Source of the DNA: Aphelocoma coerulescens
Lineage: Eukaryota; Chordata; Aves; Passeriformes; Corvidae
NCBI RefSeq assembly: GCF_041296385.1
Contig: NC_091023.1
Location: 24,491,924 to 24,555,923, forward strand
Direction of reading: 5' to 3'
Length of the DNA: 64,000 nucleotides
Of this stretch, positions 48,117 to 59,600 are shown piece by piece. Below the pieces are notes generated by a model. That model was not told the origin of the DNA and did no database searches. It saw nothing but the letters and a program-made list of their open reading frames with translations. A program made the translations under genes and the position numbers. Position 1 is the first letter of the stretch. Every line of letters begins with the position of its first letter.

Positions 48117-48187
48117 CAAAAAAAACCAAAAACATCCAAAAAAAACCCCAAGCATGAAGAAAAGAAAAAAAGAAAGGAAAAAAAAAT
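48117..48187. repeat. A-rich low-complexity tract
   Basis: Alternating A-runs broken by CC, then GAAAAGAAAAAAAGAAAGG. Simple sequence on the plus strand. Confidence 0.85.
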
Positions 48188-48712
48188 CTGCCTTATGTTG
48201 TTTCTTTGAATACTGGCCACACTGGTCCCAAATTTCATTTCTCTGCCCTACTTCAGAGGCTCCACTGATAGGAAAGGTCACAGGAACAGGACAGAAAAAT
48301 AAATAGCATTTTCTGCTGTTTTCTTGGTGTTGAAAAATCCTTTCTTGCCTATGGACACAAAGGACAAGAAAGGCCTTGGTTATAATGTCTCACTCCTCGA
48401 ATTTCCGTGTCTGTGAATTTCAAAAGTCGTTTGGATGCTGTTTTCAAAGGCACAGAAGCGTTTAAGGCATCCAAGTCTTCCTGGAAATTAATGGGAAGAG
48501 GGAGCTTCACATATATTTGGAGCTTTGTTAGAGCTTTCCTCATCTGACTTGAGTTCTATAGTGAAACCAAAACCAACCCAACCATAAAGGGGAAGGAACA
48601 GCTTTATGTGCTGCCCAAACATTTATCTTGGGATAAGGATTGTTGGTTAGGATGAAAAAGACTTGTTTTAGGAGAATACCGAGAATAGCTTGATTTCTAG
48701 AACCATCATTAG

Positions 48713-48797
48713 GAATCATGGATTCATTAAGATTGGAAAAGACCTCCAAGATCATCGAGTCCAACCTTCAACTGAATATCGCCACGCCCACTATGAC
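48713..48797 (-). mobile_element. CR1 LINE 3' end, second end type
   Basis: Reverse strand: AATCATGGATTCATTAAGAT, TGGAAAAGACCTCCAAGATC, ATCGAGTCCAACCTTCAAC, then ATCGCCACGCCCACTATGAC. Well preserved over 85 bp. Confidence 0.92.
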
Positions 48798-51700
48798 TTA
48801 ATAATTAGCAACATTACTAATTCCAACATAAAGATGTATTATGTGATGGCTTTAACTTGTTTAAATGAAGTGGACAGCGCTTAACATCCACAATCAGACT
48901 CCAAATTCCAAGTAAGATTGAATTATTGAAGATTTAATCTTCAATTTTAAAGAGGCGTTAACAACATTATCCCCAAAACTGTAAAAATGCACAAATACCT
49001 CCAGCTTGATAGGAATGAAAGAGGAAGTCAAAACTCCTCACACACCTGCTGGTGAGTTTTGCCTCATTTTTCTGAAGTCACTGGAACCGTGTGCTTCATT
49101 TAATGAAGATATTTCAGCAAACGGCAGCCCAAGGAGCACAAATGTGGTTTCCATCGCTTTTTCCAGTGGAAACCATCCCAAGTGTTTCCCACAGCTATGG
49201 CTGGAGAATCAAGGTAAAAAAGACGTCATGATTCTTAAAGCCTTATCTGACTTTTTATTTTAGCCAGTGACTTTCAGCCCCAAAGACCAATTTTTCATAT
49301 GTTCAGGTCTCTTGTGTGGTCCATCGTTCTCCAATGTTTTGTCTCTAGGAAGAAAGTGGTGGATTTGTTTTGCATCGGCTGAGCCTCCATGAGATGTCAG
49401 ATGATTCCTGCTCATGCAGGAATCCACAGGTCCACTCCAGCCAGGGGCAGATGCATCCCCAAAGATCTCCCAAGCCCCAGGTCAAAGAAGCTAAAGAGGA
49501 GACACATCTTTTGGGGATGTTTGCAGCATTGGCCATTTCCCCCTCACACTCAAACTGTGTTTTAAAAGATCTTCAAAACATCCTTACAATGACTGCCCTG
49601 ACCACCTTCTCTCATCTTTTCCATCCTTCCTCCACCAATCCCTTCTCAGCAAACCACAAAAGAGAGAAGAAAAAAACCCATGGAACCACTCTAAACCCCC
49701 GCCAAGATCATTCCCCCTCATCAATTGCTTTGCATAAAGAACCGGCAGCGAAAAGCTGCGGGTTTGGTGCGCTACCCATGGTGTGCAGGAGCACAACTGC
49801 AACTGGAGGCCTTCATCCTGTTCTCAGGGAATATTGGAGTGTCCTGAGCTCTCAGAGAGGGAGCATGATGCTGAACAACTTGTTGGTTCAGTTCCCATTT
49901 CGCTGAGCGTTTGGAAGGACATAAATGGCGGCAAGGGGCAGCATCGTACACGAGGAAAATACAGGGAAGAGCAGTGCAGAAATTGAGATTATTTCCTTGT
50001 TCTATTGAAGAAATTCTTCAAAATGAACTCATTAGAGGCTCTGAATTGGGCAAGAACTGATCAAAGTTCTCTTGCACATTGAGCTAATCTGCCAAGCAAA
50101 GGTCCAGAGTTAATCTCTCCTGCAAAGGGCAGGATCTCCAGCTCCCTGAGATGGCCACTCCAGGGCAAAGCTCTGCAGGGATCACAAGCATCAAATCCCT
50201 TGGAAAACAGTTAAAAGCAAAGTCTCTTTACGTCTCTGAGTGCTGCACATCAGATCTGCTAATCCTTCACCAAAGTGAAATCTTTAGATGCCAAATTATA
50301 AGTTAGCAGAACACAGCAATTTATTGTCTTATTATCAAAAAGTAATGGCAGGATGAAAAAAAAATCAATTTTGAGAGGGCTCTTTTCTGTGTCGAACTTG
50401 CCAATTTTGCAAAACTGTAATTTCCCTTGTGGAAAATCTATTTTATTGTGAAAATACTACTGTATGTATTGGCTGCTTTTCCAGGAATTATATCCAGAAT
50501 TTTGCATAGAATGCTGTCATTTTGCAGAAGCAACAGTCCCTGGTGGTGAATCAAACCTGATGTAACCTCTCCCTCTCCCTCATTTAACACCACTCACCTG
50601 AACGCTTTAATAAGGTAATTATCAAGGTCAATTATTTAAAATAATGATGCATTACAGTCCAGTCTCTCCTACAGAGAGAGTTTTTATCTAAACCCAAGGA
50701 CTTCAAAACTTCTAAAGATGTAAATGAACAACCGGACCCACAAGATCCCTACACAACCCATAAATGTATAAACTTTTAAGGCCACTCGAGTTTTCTTTCT
50801 AAGCACTTTTCTTTATTTCAGGGTTGCTTTTCTCTGCAAAAGAGGAATGTGAAGTTCACTTGGAGAAAATCTCTCTCCTGGGGGTACTCTATAATGAATG
50901 ACTTGGCTTCTCTCTGCAAGTGCTTGTACTATTTTGAGAAATGGAGATGTGTTGGGGTGGTTACCAGCAGTTCCTTTTGTTGTAATTTCTGAAATGAAGC
51001 TTCTCAAGTTTCAGGGAATAATTGATTTTTTTTTATTTTTTTTTAATAGCTTTCCTGTAGCTATACAACTAATTTTATTCTGGCTTTTTTTTTTTTTACC
51101 TTTTTTTTTTGGTTGTTGTTGTTAATTTTTTTCCTCCTCTCAGATGCTTAATTATCTTTTGTAATAATACATAAAATCAAATTACACAGCTGTTAGATAG
51201 GTGATTTCCTGGTACCCATCAGCATTCACAAAAGAAAAGAATGTTTTCATAATTTTGTCACAGACACTCCAGTCAGCTTTGTTTTACTCCATTATCTTAT
51301 TATGAAAATTGTGCTTCCAACTAGAGTGCTAAAGCAATGCAAAAATCTGAGTTTTACACAACATAAAATATTAGCTCAGGATTAAAACTTTGCCTGCATT
51401 ACCTCCCTCTGTGACCAGTCCTTCCCAGACCTCAGTGCTGTAATGTATATTAATATAAATAATATTCCTCTGAAGCACAGGAGGCTTCAGAGCAACTCCA
51501 TAAAACCTCCAGATATCAAACACATAATTTTGTGTCTTCACTTCAAATCTTCAGGCTGATGTTGATGGATGTTGTTGTACACACCACTGAGCTCTTAGTG
51601 TCTAATATACATCTGATATCAATGCAAGCAAAGCATTCACAGCATTCAGCAGCTCCCAGAATTGTTCCCTTAAAAAAAGAAAAGATGCAAAAAACCCCTA

Positions 51701-51987
51701 AACACAACCTCCAAGAAATACAGGCCCTGTTTTTGCAGGTGTTTTGAGCGGGATGCAGAAGTGGTGGTAGAAACCTGCCCATCTCCCTCCTCTCTGCTCG
51801 TTTTTGTGCCTCTCCAGGGAGGGGTTTTTATCAGCATCTCCTGCTGGTTTAAACTGCCCTGACTAATTGTGCAGGGAGCTGTCCCTGGATGCCACCAGCG
51901 GGGTCACAGCGTGGTGCTGTGGCTCCCTAAACAGCACAAACCCAGACAGAACCATTCTAAAGGAAACTGGGAATTTACACAGTAAGT
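48798..51987. other. unique non-coding stretch
   Basis: No transposon recognised. A 178-codon plus frame (49370-49906) has no recognisable domain. Splice-like pairs around 49004-49054 (donor CTG/GTGAGT) and 49160-49214 (acceptor CGCTTTTTCCAG, donor CAAG/GTAAAA) are short and frame-ambiguous. A T-rich tract is at 51027-51132. AT-rich enhancer-like texture occurs at 50600-50680 (GGTAATTATCAAGGTCAATT) and 51140-51400. Confidence 0.4.
51027..51132. repeat. T-rich low-complexity tract
   Basis: Several runs of eight to twelve Ts with (GTT)n near 51112, interrupted by AATAGCTTTCCTGTAGC. Low complexity. Confidence 0.85.
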
Positions 51988-52190
51988 GTGGAGTCATTGA
52001 GGTTGGAAAAGAGCTCTAAGATCATCGAGTCCAGCCTGAATGTCCCCAGGTGCCACACCCTCATGGCTTTGAGACCTCTCTAGGAGTGGTGACTCTACCA
52101 GTGCCCTGGGCAGCTGTGCCAATGCTCAACATTCCTTTCCATGAAGCCACTTTCCCCTAATATCCAATCTAAACCTGCCCCTGGCTACGA
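51988..52190 (-). mobile_element. CR1 LINE 3' fragment, second end type
   Basis: Reverse strand, about 200 bp: GTGGAGTCATTGAGGTTGG, GAGCTCTAAGATCATCGAGT, GGTGCCACACCCTCATGGC, CCCTGGGCAGCTGTGCCAAT, CTAATATCCAATCTAAACC, TGCCCCTGGC. The AATATCCAATCTAAACCTGC block is the diagnostic internal part. Confidence 0.93.
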
Positions 52191-53414
52191 GCAATTTTTT
52201 ATTCTCAGTAGTCCACACACAGTGATAATAAACACACAGGAAAATCTCAACCACAGTGCCTGGCCTTTAACATAAAACACTGGAGCAGAACCTCCCTGGT
52301 GGGCCAAATCCCAAACATGAGGATGCAAATTGACACAGCCATGCCACAGACTCTGCAAATGGAAGCACAGCTGATGACTTAAATCCCCCTGGACTACGAG
52401 AGGCAGATTTTTGGTAATATTCCTGACATCAGTTCTATTGTTTCTCCCTATAATGCACTGACCTAGATCTGTTGGTGTAATTTTTCAGCTTCTAATACTG
52501 CTAATATTGCTTTTAGACAGTGGTTTCAGGGCCCTTTTGAGATGAGTTCTTCAAAGCTGGAGCTTAATCCATTCTTTATTAGCTTCTGTAAAGTGATTAC
52601 TTCTTCAGGGCTGGATGGAAGTGCTTAAAGGAAAGGAGCATTCTGTTCCCAAACATCACTGCTCCACTTCCAGAGCATTTGCTGGAATTTTAACGCTTTA
52701 GGCTTGACTGATGGGGACATAAAACAAGAGAAGACACCAACAGAAAAGTTTCACATGGTAAATGTGTTGACACTGTGACATTTTTTTAACGAAATCCCGG
52801 GATGTGACAGGTGCTCAGGGACTGATGGCCCGTGACGGGCGAGCTGGAGGTCACTGGAGCCACGGCTGCTGCTGAGATGTCATTTTATTGTTTAGTTCAA
52901 AATGAAAAATCGCTCTCTGCATGCAGTCTATGGGAGCCCTGGTGCAAGGAGGGGCTGGGGAAAAGCCACATCCCAGTTTACCTTCCAGTGCTCCTTCCAC
53001 AGCACACAGAGAAAAAAAAAAAGAGGAAGACCCAAACCTACTGCATCTGTCAGGCTGTAATTAATGGGGAATTTTTCTTGTGTCCATGTGAACGCTTCCT
53101 GCTAATTCCATGAAAACTGTGCTTATTAACATCAGGCTAGGATGGTTTCAAGGAATACTTCTTTAAATATCTACAGGAAACAAGAACTCTCCGTTGTCAT
53201 GGAGAAGTGGCTGCTCCCAGGGCAAAGCCTGGCTGCCAACCTGACCACAGCTCTGTCGTTTCACACCCCAAATCTAGAATAATAAAGCAAATAAGGAAAA
53301 ATAAGGAAAAATCTAATTAATTTCAGAGCTGTTGAAAGCCAAAAATGTGAATGAAACAACAAAAAAACTCCTGGATGTTAACTGTAGAAATAGCTGTGTG
53401 TCAGTCCAAAGCAA
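52191..53414. other. unique non-coding stretch
   Basis: About 1.2 kb without recognised repeats except a short A-run at 53014. Two AAATAAGGAA units repeat near 53290-53311. Nothing else supported. Confidence 0.45.
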
Positions 53415-53576
53415 TGGAGAATCGTGGAATGGTTTGGGTTGGAAGGGACCTTAAAAATCATCCAGGGACACCTTCCACTATCCCAGGGTGCTCCAAGCCC
53501 TGTCCAAGCTGGCCTTGGACACTGCCAGGGATGGAGCAGCCACAGCTTCTGTGGGCACCCTGTGCCAGGGCCTCAG
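53415..53576 (-). mobile_element. CR1 LINE 3' fragment
   Basis: Reverse strand from AGAATCGTGGAATGGTTTGG through TTGGAAGGGACCTTAAAAAT, GGGACACCTTCCACTATCCC, CTTGGACACTGCCAGGGATG and CACAGCTTCTGTGGGCACCC to TGTGCCAGGGCCTCAG. The TTCCA...CCATGGGCAGG segment between ATCATC and CAGGGACACC is deleted. The right edge provides a CAG acceptor-like site. Confidence 0.95.
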
Positions 53577-54784
53577 AACAGCAGAAAGCAGAGATTTATA
53601 AGAGCAGTTTTAAAGCTGGACAAACTTTTGAACCCATTTATCAAAGTACCTGTAGTTCCCATCCCAAGGTGAGACAATAATAAATAGATAAAAAGTTAAT
53701 TGTGTTCCCAAGCCTTTTTAAGGAAAAAACCCAAATTATATGGAATTTTTAAAGGAAAAGTTGGCATTGGGCAATCGCTCTTGCAAAACCTTCCTAATGA
53801 ATCATTGCAGGCTCCCATTCTTCACAGGAGCAGGGAATATCCACGTGCAGAGCCAGGACATTCATTTTAATAAAAGAAAATACCACATCCACAGGAATGC
53901 AGGGAGTTGGGTAAATGTATTTTAGGATAAAAACCGGGGACGAAGCTGCTGAGAATGGCTTTGTGGGGGCAGGGTGGCTGGGGCTCACCCCACATGGAAG
54001 GCAAAGCTCACCAGGGGCGTATTTAAAGAAAAAAAATCCCAGAGGAGACTTCCCAGTTTAACAAACTCTCTGCTCTTGCCATCTCTGGCTCCAGTTTTGG
54101 TCAGCTCTGAGTCTAAAATAATGATTTTAATCCCACACAGAAGTACTGTCCAATCTGGCAATTACAAAAGGGCTGCATAACCCAAACATTTTCCATTTCC
54201 AATTTGACCAGAAATAATTTAAATCTCTGTGAGAAATTCATTTCACTTCCACAGGCCTCAGTTTGGGGCAGCATCAAATTTATCCTTAAATTGTCATATT
54301 CCCTTCTCTGTGTCTTCTGCTGAGTATAACAAAGAAAACCCCAAGGAGAAGGAAATTCTAGTTGAAAAGCCAGCATTTTGGGGATTTTTTCATGTATTTC
54401 CTCTATTTCATATTTTGGCAGCAAAGCCAAATAGCACATTATTTGATTTTAAAAAACATAATTTATTTTGGGGTAATACTGGGCAGTGTTATGAGCAGGG
54501 AAAACACCACATTCTCCAGGACCCAGCTTGAACACACCCCTCAATGATGCCATGAAGGAGGCAAAGAAGGACCTCGCCCCTGCAGAATCCCTCAGGAGGG
54601 GATGGGGAGGTCCCATCTCAATTAAACTGCATTCCCACCTCCTCCTGTCTCACCAGGGAGTTCCAAAGTGGAAAACTCTGAAGTTTTCCACACAAGACAC
54701 TGTGGGGACAGAAGTGATGGATGGGCTGGATGAGCCTGGATTTATTTTCTTTTGGAAGGAAGGAGCACTTGTCGCTGCTCCAGC

Positions 54785-54803
54785 TTTCTCTCTCTCTCTC
54801 TCC
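54785..54803. repeat. (CT)n microsatellite
   Basis: About eight CT units in CTTTCTCTCTCTCTCTCTCC. Short simple repeat. Confidence 0.85.
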
Positions 54804-55272
54804 AAAACATTTTGTTCCTCACCAGAGCCCTTGGGGGACTGGAGAAAACATCAATCAAAACCAGACAATCCTACAACATCCAAACCCTGGTCAAAATTGA
54901 TGGAGAAGCCCAGCTTTTGTCTTTGCTAACTTGACAAATGCTGCAGTGGTTCAGTGCAAAGCCCTTCACCCCCCAGAGCTGTGTCTCCCTTGGCTGCTCA
55001 GACTCACTGGTCTGGCTCCTGAGCATCCATTTGGGTTTGAAATCTGAGCATTTGAAACCTGAGCAATTCCACGTTACTGCCAGAAGATGAGGTTGGCTCC
55101 ACAGAGAGCTTCCATGCTGGGAGCAAATCTGGTGGAAATAAAACAAGCTCTAAGCAGAGGAGACTTTGTGTTAACAACAGGAACTTTTTAATCGATAAAT
55201 AAAATAAAAATCAGTGATGATTACCTAGGGCTTGTCACCCTCTGGCTGCACATTCCTTTCCATCTCTCCCAG

Positions 55273-55527
55273 TTGGATGTGGATTTTCTCGTGCCTCATC
55301 TCAACCCTAACCCCACAAAACCACAGCTCACAGAGAACCTAAAACTTCGTTACAGAGATGGTGACTTCACTGAGCTCTGTCACAAATTCCGTGCAACCAG
55401 AGAAAGGCAAAGTGCTCACAACACTAGAAAATGTATCCAAGCATATATTACTGAATAATAAATGCATGGATCTTCTATTCATATCTAATTTTTGAAAATA
55501 AAGTTAAGCTTAAAGTAAAGAATAGCA
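55273..55527 (+). other. candidate 3'-terminal exon with poly(A) site, unidentified transcript
   Basis: A strong pyrimidine-rich acceptor (CATTCCTTTCCATCTCTCCCAG, last 20 bases used here) opens a 61-codon frame (beginning LDVDFLVPHLNPNPTKPQ) that stops with TAA at 55456. Overlapping the stop is AATAAA (55457-55462). A second AATAAA lies at 55497-55502, a CA dinucleotide 24 bases later (55526-55527), and a GT-rich element (ATGTGTTGTGGG) at 55534-55545. This order is the standard vertebrate cleavage/polyadenylation layout. The protein is not recognised, so it could equally be a lncRNA end. AATAAA alone is common in AT-rich DNA. Confidence 0.3.
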
Positions 55528-56408
55528 TTTGAGATGTGTTGTGGGTCACAAGGCTGAAACCCTTCCCATGCCACATGGTAAACCCCAAGGTGCAATTTTT
55601 ATTGAATGTATCAATCCCATGACAAAACCTAAAACACGTTGCCAGCAAACATCCCAGCACAGCAAATCCAGCCCCATGGCTGGGAATGGGCTGAGCCAGA
55701 AACGTGGGGGCCTTTATGGATCAATGACTGTTTTAAAAGAGACAACACTGATGAAAAGAGATGGCATTTCCCCTGAAGTATTCCCATTCAATTTAAAATG
55801 GATTAGAGAGCACTCTGGGTGTAAGTGCTGTGCTGTGGGTAGCAATGATATTTCAGCTCTGTATACAAAATATTCCATTCCATCTCCTCGTGTTTATAAA
55901 GGCCCCAGTGCAGCCTCTGCACTCTGCACTGCCATTAAAGCTGCTTCCTGTAATACATTAAAGAGTGGAAATGCTCCTTTAGAATAATCCTTCATGTGCT
56001 CTTTGCCCCTTCAAAGTGCAGACAGAACCAGAGAGAGACGAGGGCTCCAGGAAACACAAGATGTGGCTACAATGGGCATCTACAAAAAAATTAATGCAAG
56101 AATTGGACTAAACAAGTTATTTGGCATCTCAAAGAAGCCAAACTCCTCTTGCAGAGATTCCTGATCATTTGTGAGGCTGTAATTTTGTTTTCCTTCACAT
56201 AATACTGTGTGTATCCACTTATTCAGACACTTCTGACATGAAATGTCTTTGATTCAAGATGGAGAAATGAGATATCCCAATGGGCATCCCAAGGGACATC
56301 CCAATTTCCTCAGTCCCCAACAGAGCAGGTTCTGTCCCAGAGCAAATCTTGTCAATCCTCCCAAAGAGAGCACTGCTGGCTTTGTCATCTAACGCATGTG
56401 AGCCTGAA

Positions 56409-56628
56409 TTCATGGAATCCTGGAATGGTTTGGGTTGGAAGGGACCTTAAAGCCCATCCCATCCCACCCCTGCCATGGGCAGGGACACCTCCCACTGTCC
56501 CAGGCTGCTCCAATCCCCATCCAGCCTGGCCTTGGGCACTGCCAGGGATCCAGGGACAGCCACACTTTCTCTGGGAATTCTATTCCAAGGCCTTCCCAAC
56601 CTCACAGGGAAGAATTCCTTCCCAAATT
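56409..56628 (-). mobile_element. CR1 LINE 3' fragment
   Basis: Well-preserved reverse-strand copy: ATTCATGGAATCCTGGAATG, GTTTGGGTTGGAAGGGACCT, CCCTGCCATGGGCAGGGACA, CCAGGGATCCAGGGACAGCC, TTCCAAGGCCTTCCCAACCT, CAGGGAAGAATTCCTTCCCA. Overlapping 81- and 86-codon frames are translations of it. Confidence 0.97.
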
Positions 56629-59600
56629 CATAATCTTTATCATCCCCCTATTAATTAAAAAATGTAGAAACTCAGAATAAACCAAGCTTTTGTCCATCAC
56701 CCATGAGTCTTGATTTATGTTTGCTGACTATTAGAAAGCATCATCTCTTCAGCAGGTCTCCATCAAATAAAATCAAATTCCTGATATTTTGTTGCAGCCT
56801 AACTGTCAAAAATAAAAGAATAAAAGTTTAAAAAAGCAAGTGAGGAAGATAAATGGAAAACTAAGTGATATGCTGAAAATAGAACAGTGAGGTTTAGTTT
56901 TACTTTAAATTATCAAACTGGGATTAAGAAGATGGAGTGCACGTATTTTATTGGCTTTTGACTGACAGTTTCCAGGTGGGGAAGCTCCAAGCACCTTAAG
57001 AAATAATTCAATGATTCAGCCACTGACTGCTGCAGTCAAGACATCCCTTTAGTGAGAAAATTTTATGTTAAGTTCCAAAAAAATCACAGAGCAAAAGGAA
57101 AAGTATCATTCTTCCAGGAGATTTGTTTCAGGCATCCTTCATCTTTCTGCCCTGGGGCAAAGCCATTTTTCTCCTGAGATGCTGCAGTGATCAAGTCTAA
57201 AGAACTTCCCAGGAAGGCTCAGGTGTTGGGAATTTCTGCAGTTTGGTTGGAAAAGGTGCAAGATGGGAACTGGGCCTCTGTTGGCTGTTTTGGTGTGTGT
57301 TTGTGGGGGTTGTTATTTCATAAAAAGAAAAATCAGAAACAACAAGTGCTGTCTTTGATCATTCCTGTTTCTCCCTTTTCAATATTTTTAACTGGAATCA
57401 AGAACACTTTTACCTCCCCCATTAAACAGTTTAAACAGGGTCACTCATCTGTTTGTCCTCTGTGTTTTCACAGGATCTGCTGGGTTGGGAGGGACCTTGT
57501 AAGTATTTCATTATATTTAGACAATTAACAGTGACTGAAACAAATTTTTCCAAGGAAACAGGCAATGGGGGTGTCATAAATACTAAAACACAGGCAAGAA
57601 AGGTGTTTATAAGTGGATTTGTTGAGAAAAAAAAATCACTCCTTCTAAGCACAAATATCACCATTAGCATGGAAATCACAACCATTAAATAATGACCTTA
57701 TTCAATATATTTTACACCCCTTGTCTCTTCCACACAACAATCTACAACCCTGACAGCTCCAATCTTTTATTTAATTTGCTCCTGGCCTTTCTGATAACGC
57801 TGCCTGTTATCTCCTGTATTTGTTCCATGGCCATAATGACAATATTGTCCTGAAAAAATCACGTTTGACCCTCTTGGAGGTGTGAATGTTGAATTGAGAC
57901 AGAGCTCCTCCGAGGGGTTTTCCTAGGAATGATTAGGGAATATTTTTCAGTTATATACTTTTGCACTCAGCTTTAAAATGTGATTCTCACTGAAAAAAAA
58001 AAGGCCTCTAACAGTGGGATCCCTGAAATCCAGGCTTCCCGGAGGTGCTCCACAAATCCTCGCTCTGCTGGCACCACGGCCACGCTCACCCCAACCCCAA
58101 CCCTTCTCCCCGGAGGGAACACAGCTGACACTTCCCACAGATCTGAGAGTTCTCAATTTTCGTGCTCAAGTCCTCACTAATCTCCTCATTCCATCTCAGC
58201 ACATCCCACCTGTAGCTCCATTTCCCTGTCTCCAAAAACTGCCGATGTCTCAAGCACCAGTGTCTGCCACCGCTCCAAACTTCAGCTCCATTTTCACATC
58301 ACTTGTAGGCTCACAATTTTATCTCCAGAATGATGCCAAACTTCAACCAGAACACACATTTCTCACCACTCCTGAGTGGTAGGGAACTTCCTCAGCTTTC
58401 CCCAACCATACTTTTTTTGTCTTTCTTTTAAAATAGCTTTTTATTTCAAACACAAGTAAACAGATTTGAGGGACATGAACGACCCTGTCCATAGCTGAAA
58501 GGGTGAACCAGGTTACACAACAAAAAAGATCTTTAACTGCAGACATTCCTCACTCTTAATGACTTATTTGGCACTAATTCTGTAATAATGGCAGAATTTT
58601 AAGAGGAGCGACTGCAGAGATAGACAAGGAAAGAGAAATCTTCCAACTCCGTGTCATGGTTTAACATCTATGGTGCTTATATTAAATATAATATTTCATA
58701 TAAGGCAAGTCATGGGCCAATCCTCATCCAAAGGGATGCTGCCCTTCCTATTTCCATCAGTTTTGTTCAGGGAACAAAAGGTTTGGTTCCAGAAAACCCT
58801 CACTGGCTGCTTCTCTCTTCAATAATGGTCTTTTCCCTGGTCAGCTTTAATTAAAGTCTTCTATGGACACAAAAGAAGGGTCAGGATTGACTTAAGAAAG
58901 CAGAAATATTCACCTGAAAGGGACTTCAGAATGAAAAATGCATTAAAAAGTTGGGCACGAAACATGAAACAGACTTTTTCACTCCTTTCATTCCTCCTCA
59001 TCCTCCTGAAAGTATTTTATAGAGCTTGATTTTTTACAGCCTTCTTCAGAAGAGGATTTCACTGAAGGGTCTGACCACAGACTTTTCTGATGGAAAACGA
59101 AACTATTTTCACTTTTCCTGATTTCTGCAGCTGGGCTTTATTACTTTTTTTTATAGAAACGTTTGAGGAAGTATAATAAAAAAAATCATTAAACAACTGA
59201 AAGTTTTCAGAAGCGTTTTCTGCTGAACTCGTTCAAATGATAAATAAAGGATACAGAGACCTGGCTTGGTTTTTTCAGCTTTGTTTTCCTGATCCCCCAC
59301 TACATATTTAGGTGGTTTTTGACTGATTAATTACTGTGGAGAGTGGGATGAGAAGCTTCAGCTTCTCTTTTCTCTTTAAACCAGCTTCCCCCCACTCCAG
59401 ATTGCTCCATCCAGAAATCTTCAGGATATTGACTGGCATTAGTGGGATCTCCATTAAAGAAACTTTGTGGAGAATAAGGATGCAGAGCAATGAATCCATG
59501 GATTTAGAAAAGAGAATTAAACAATTTGGAAAGGATTACCACGATGGACCAGCTGATGAAAGCCCAGCACAGCTCTGAAAAGTAAAAACGTGCCTGATTT

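Larger units (their letters stand above)
46485..48712. other. unique stretch with simple repeats
   Basis: Contains (GTTT)n at 47061-47091, a 16-A run at 47155-47170 and an A-rich tract at 48117-48187. No gene-like structure is supported. Confidence 0.45.
53577..56408. other. unique stretch with a candidate terminal exon
   Basis: No further transposon. Contains an open unit just right of the CR1 copy (53577-53668) ending at CCCAAG/GTGAGA, a (CT)n run at 54785-54803, the candidate 3'-terminal exon at 55273-55527, and a 152-codon plus frame at 55529-55987 with no recognised domain. Confidence 0.45.

Noticed and set aside
49370..49906. 178-codon plus-strand open frame
   Set aside because: Composition is uneven and no family is recognised. 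The opposite strand is also open for part of it, and there is no splice or start context.
55529..55987. 152-codon plus-strand open frame right after the candidate poly(A) site
   Set aside because: It would begin downstream of the inferred cleavage point and shows no recognisable domain; treated as incidental.
57474..57498. 25-nt unit with a very strong acceptor (CCTCTGTGTTTTCACAG) and a GTAAGT donor, possible micro-exon
   Set aside because: Its core GGGTTGGGAGGGACCTT closely resembles the CR1 end block GGGTTGGAAGGGACCTT, so it is probably a repeat scrap that happens to sit between splice-like motifs.
58654..58680. TGTCATGGTTTAAC, resembling the start of some avian retroviral LTRs
   Set aside because: Only about 14 bases match. 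The following sequence does not continue like an LTR, and no CA end, primer-binding site or internal region was seen.
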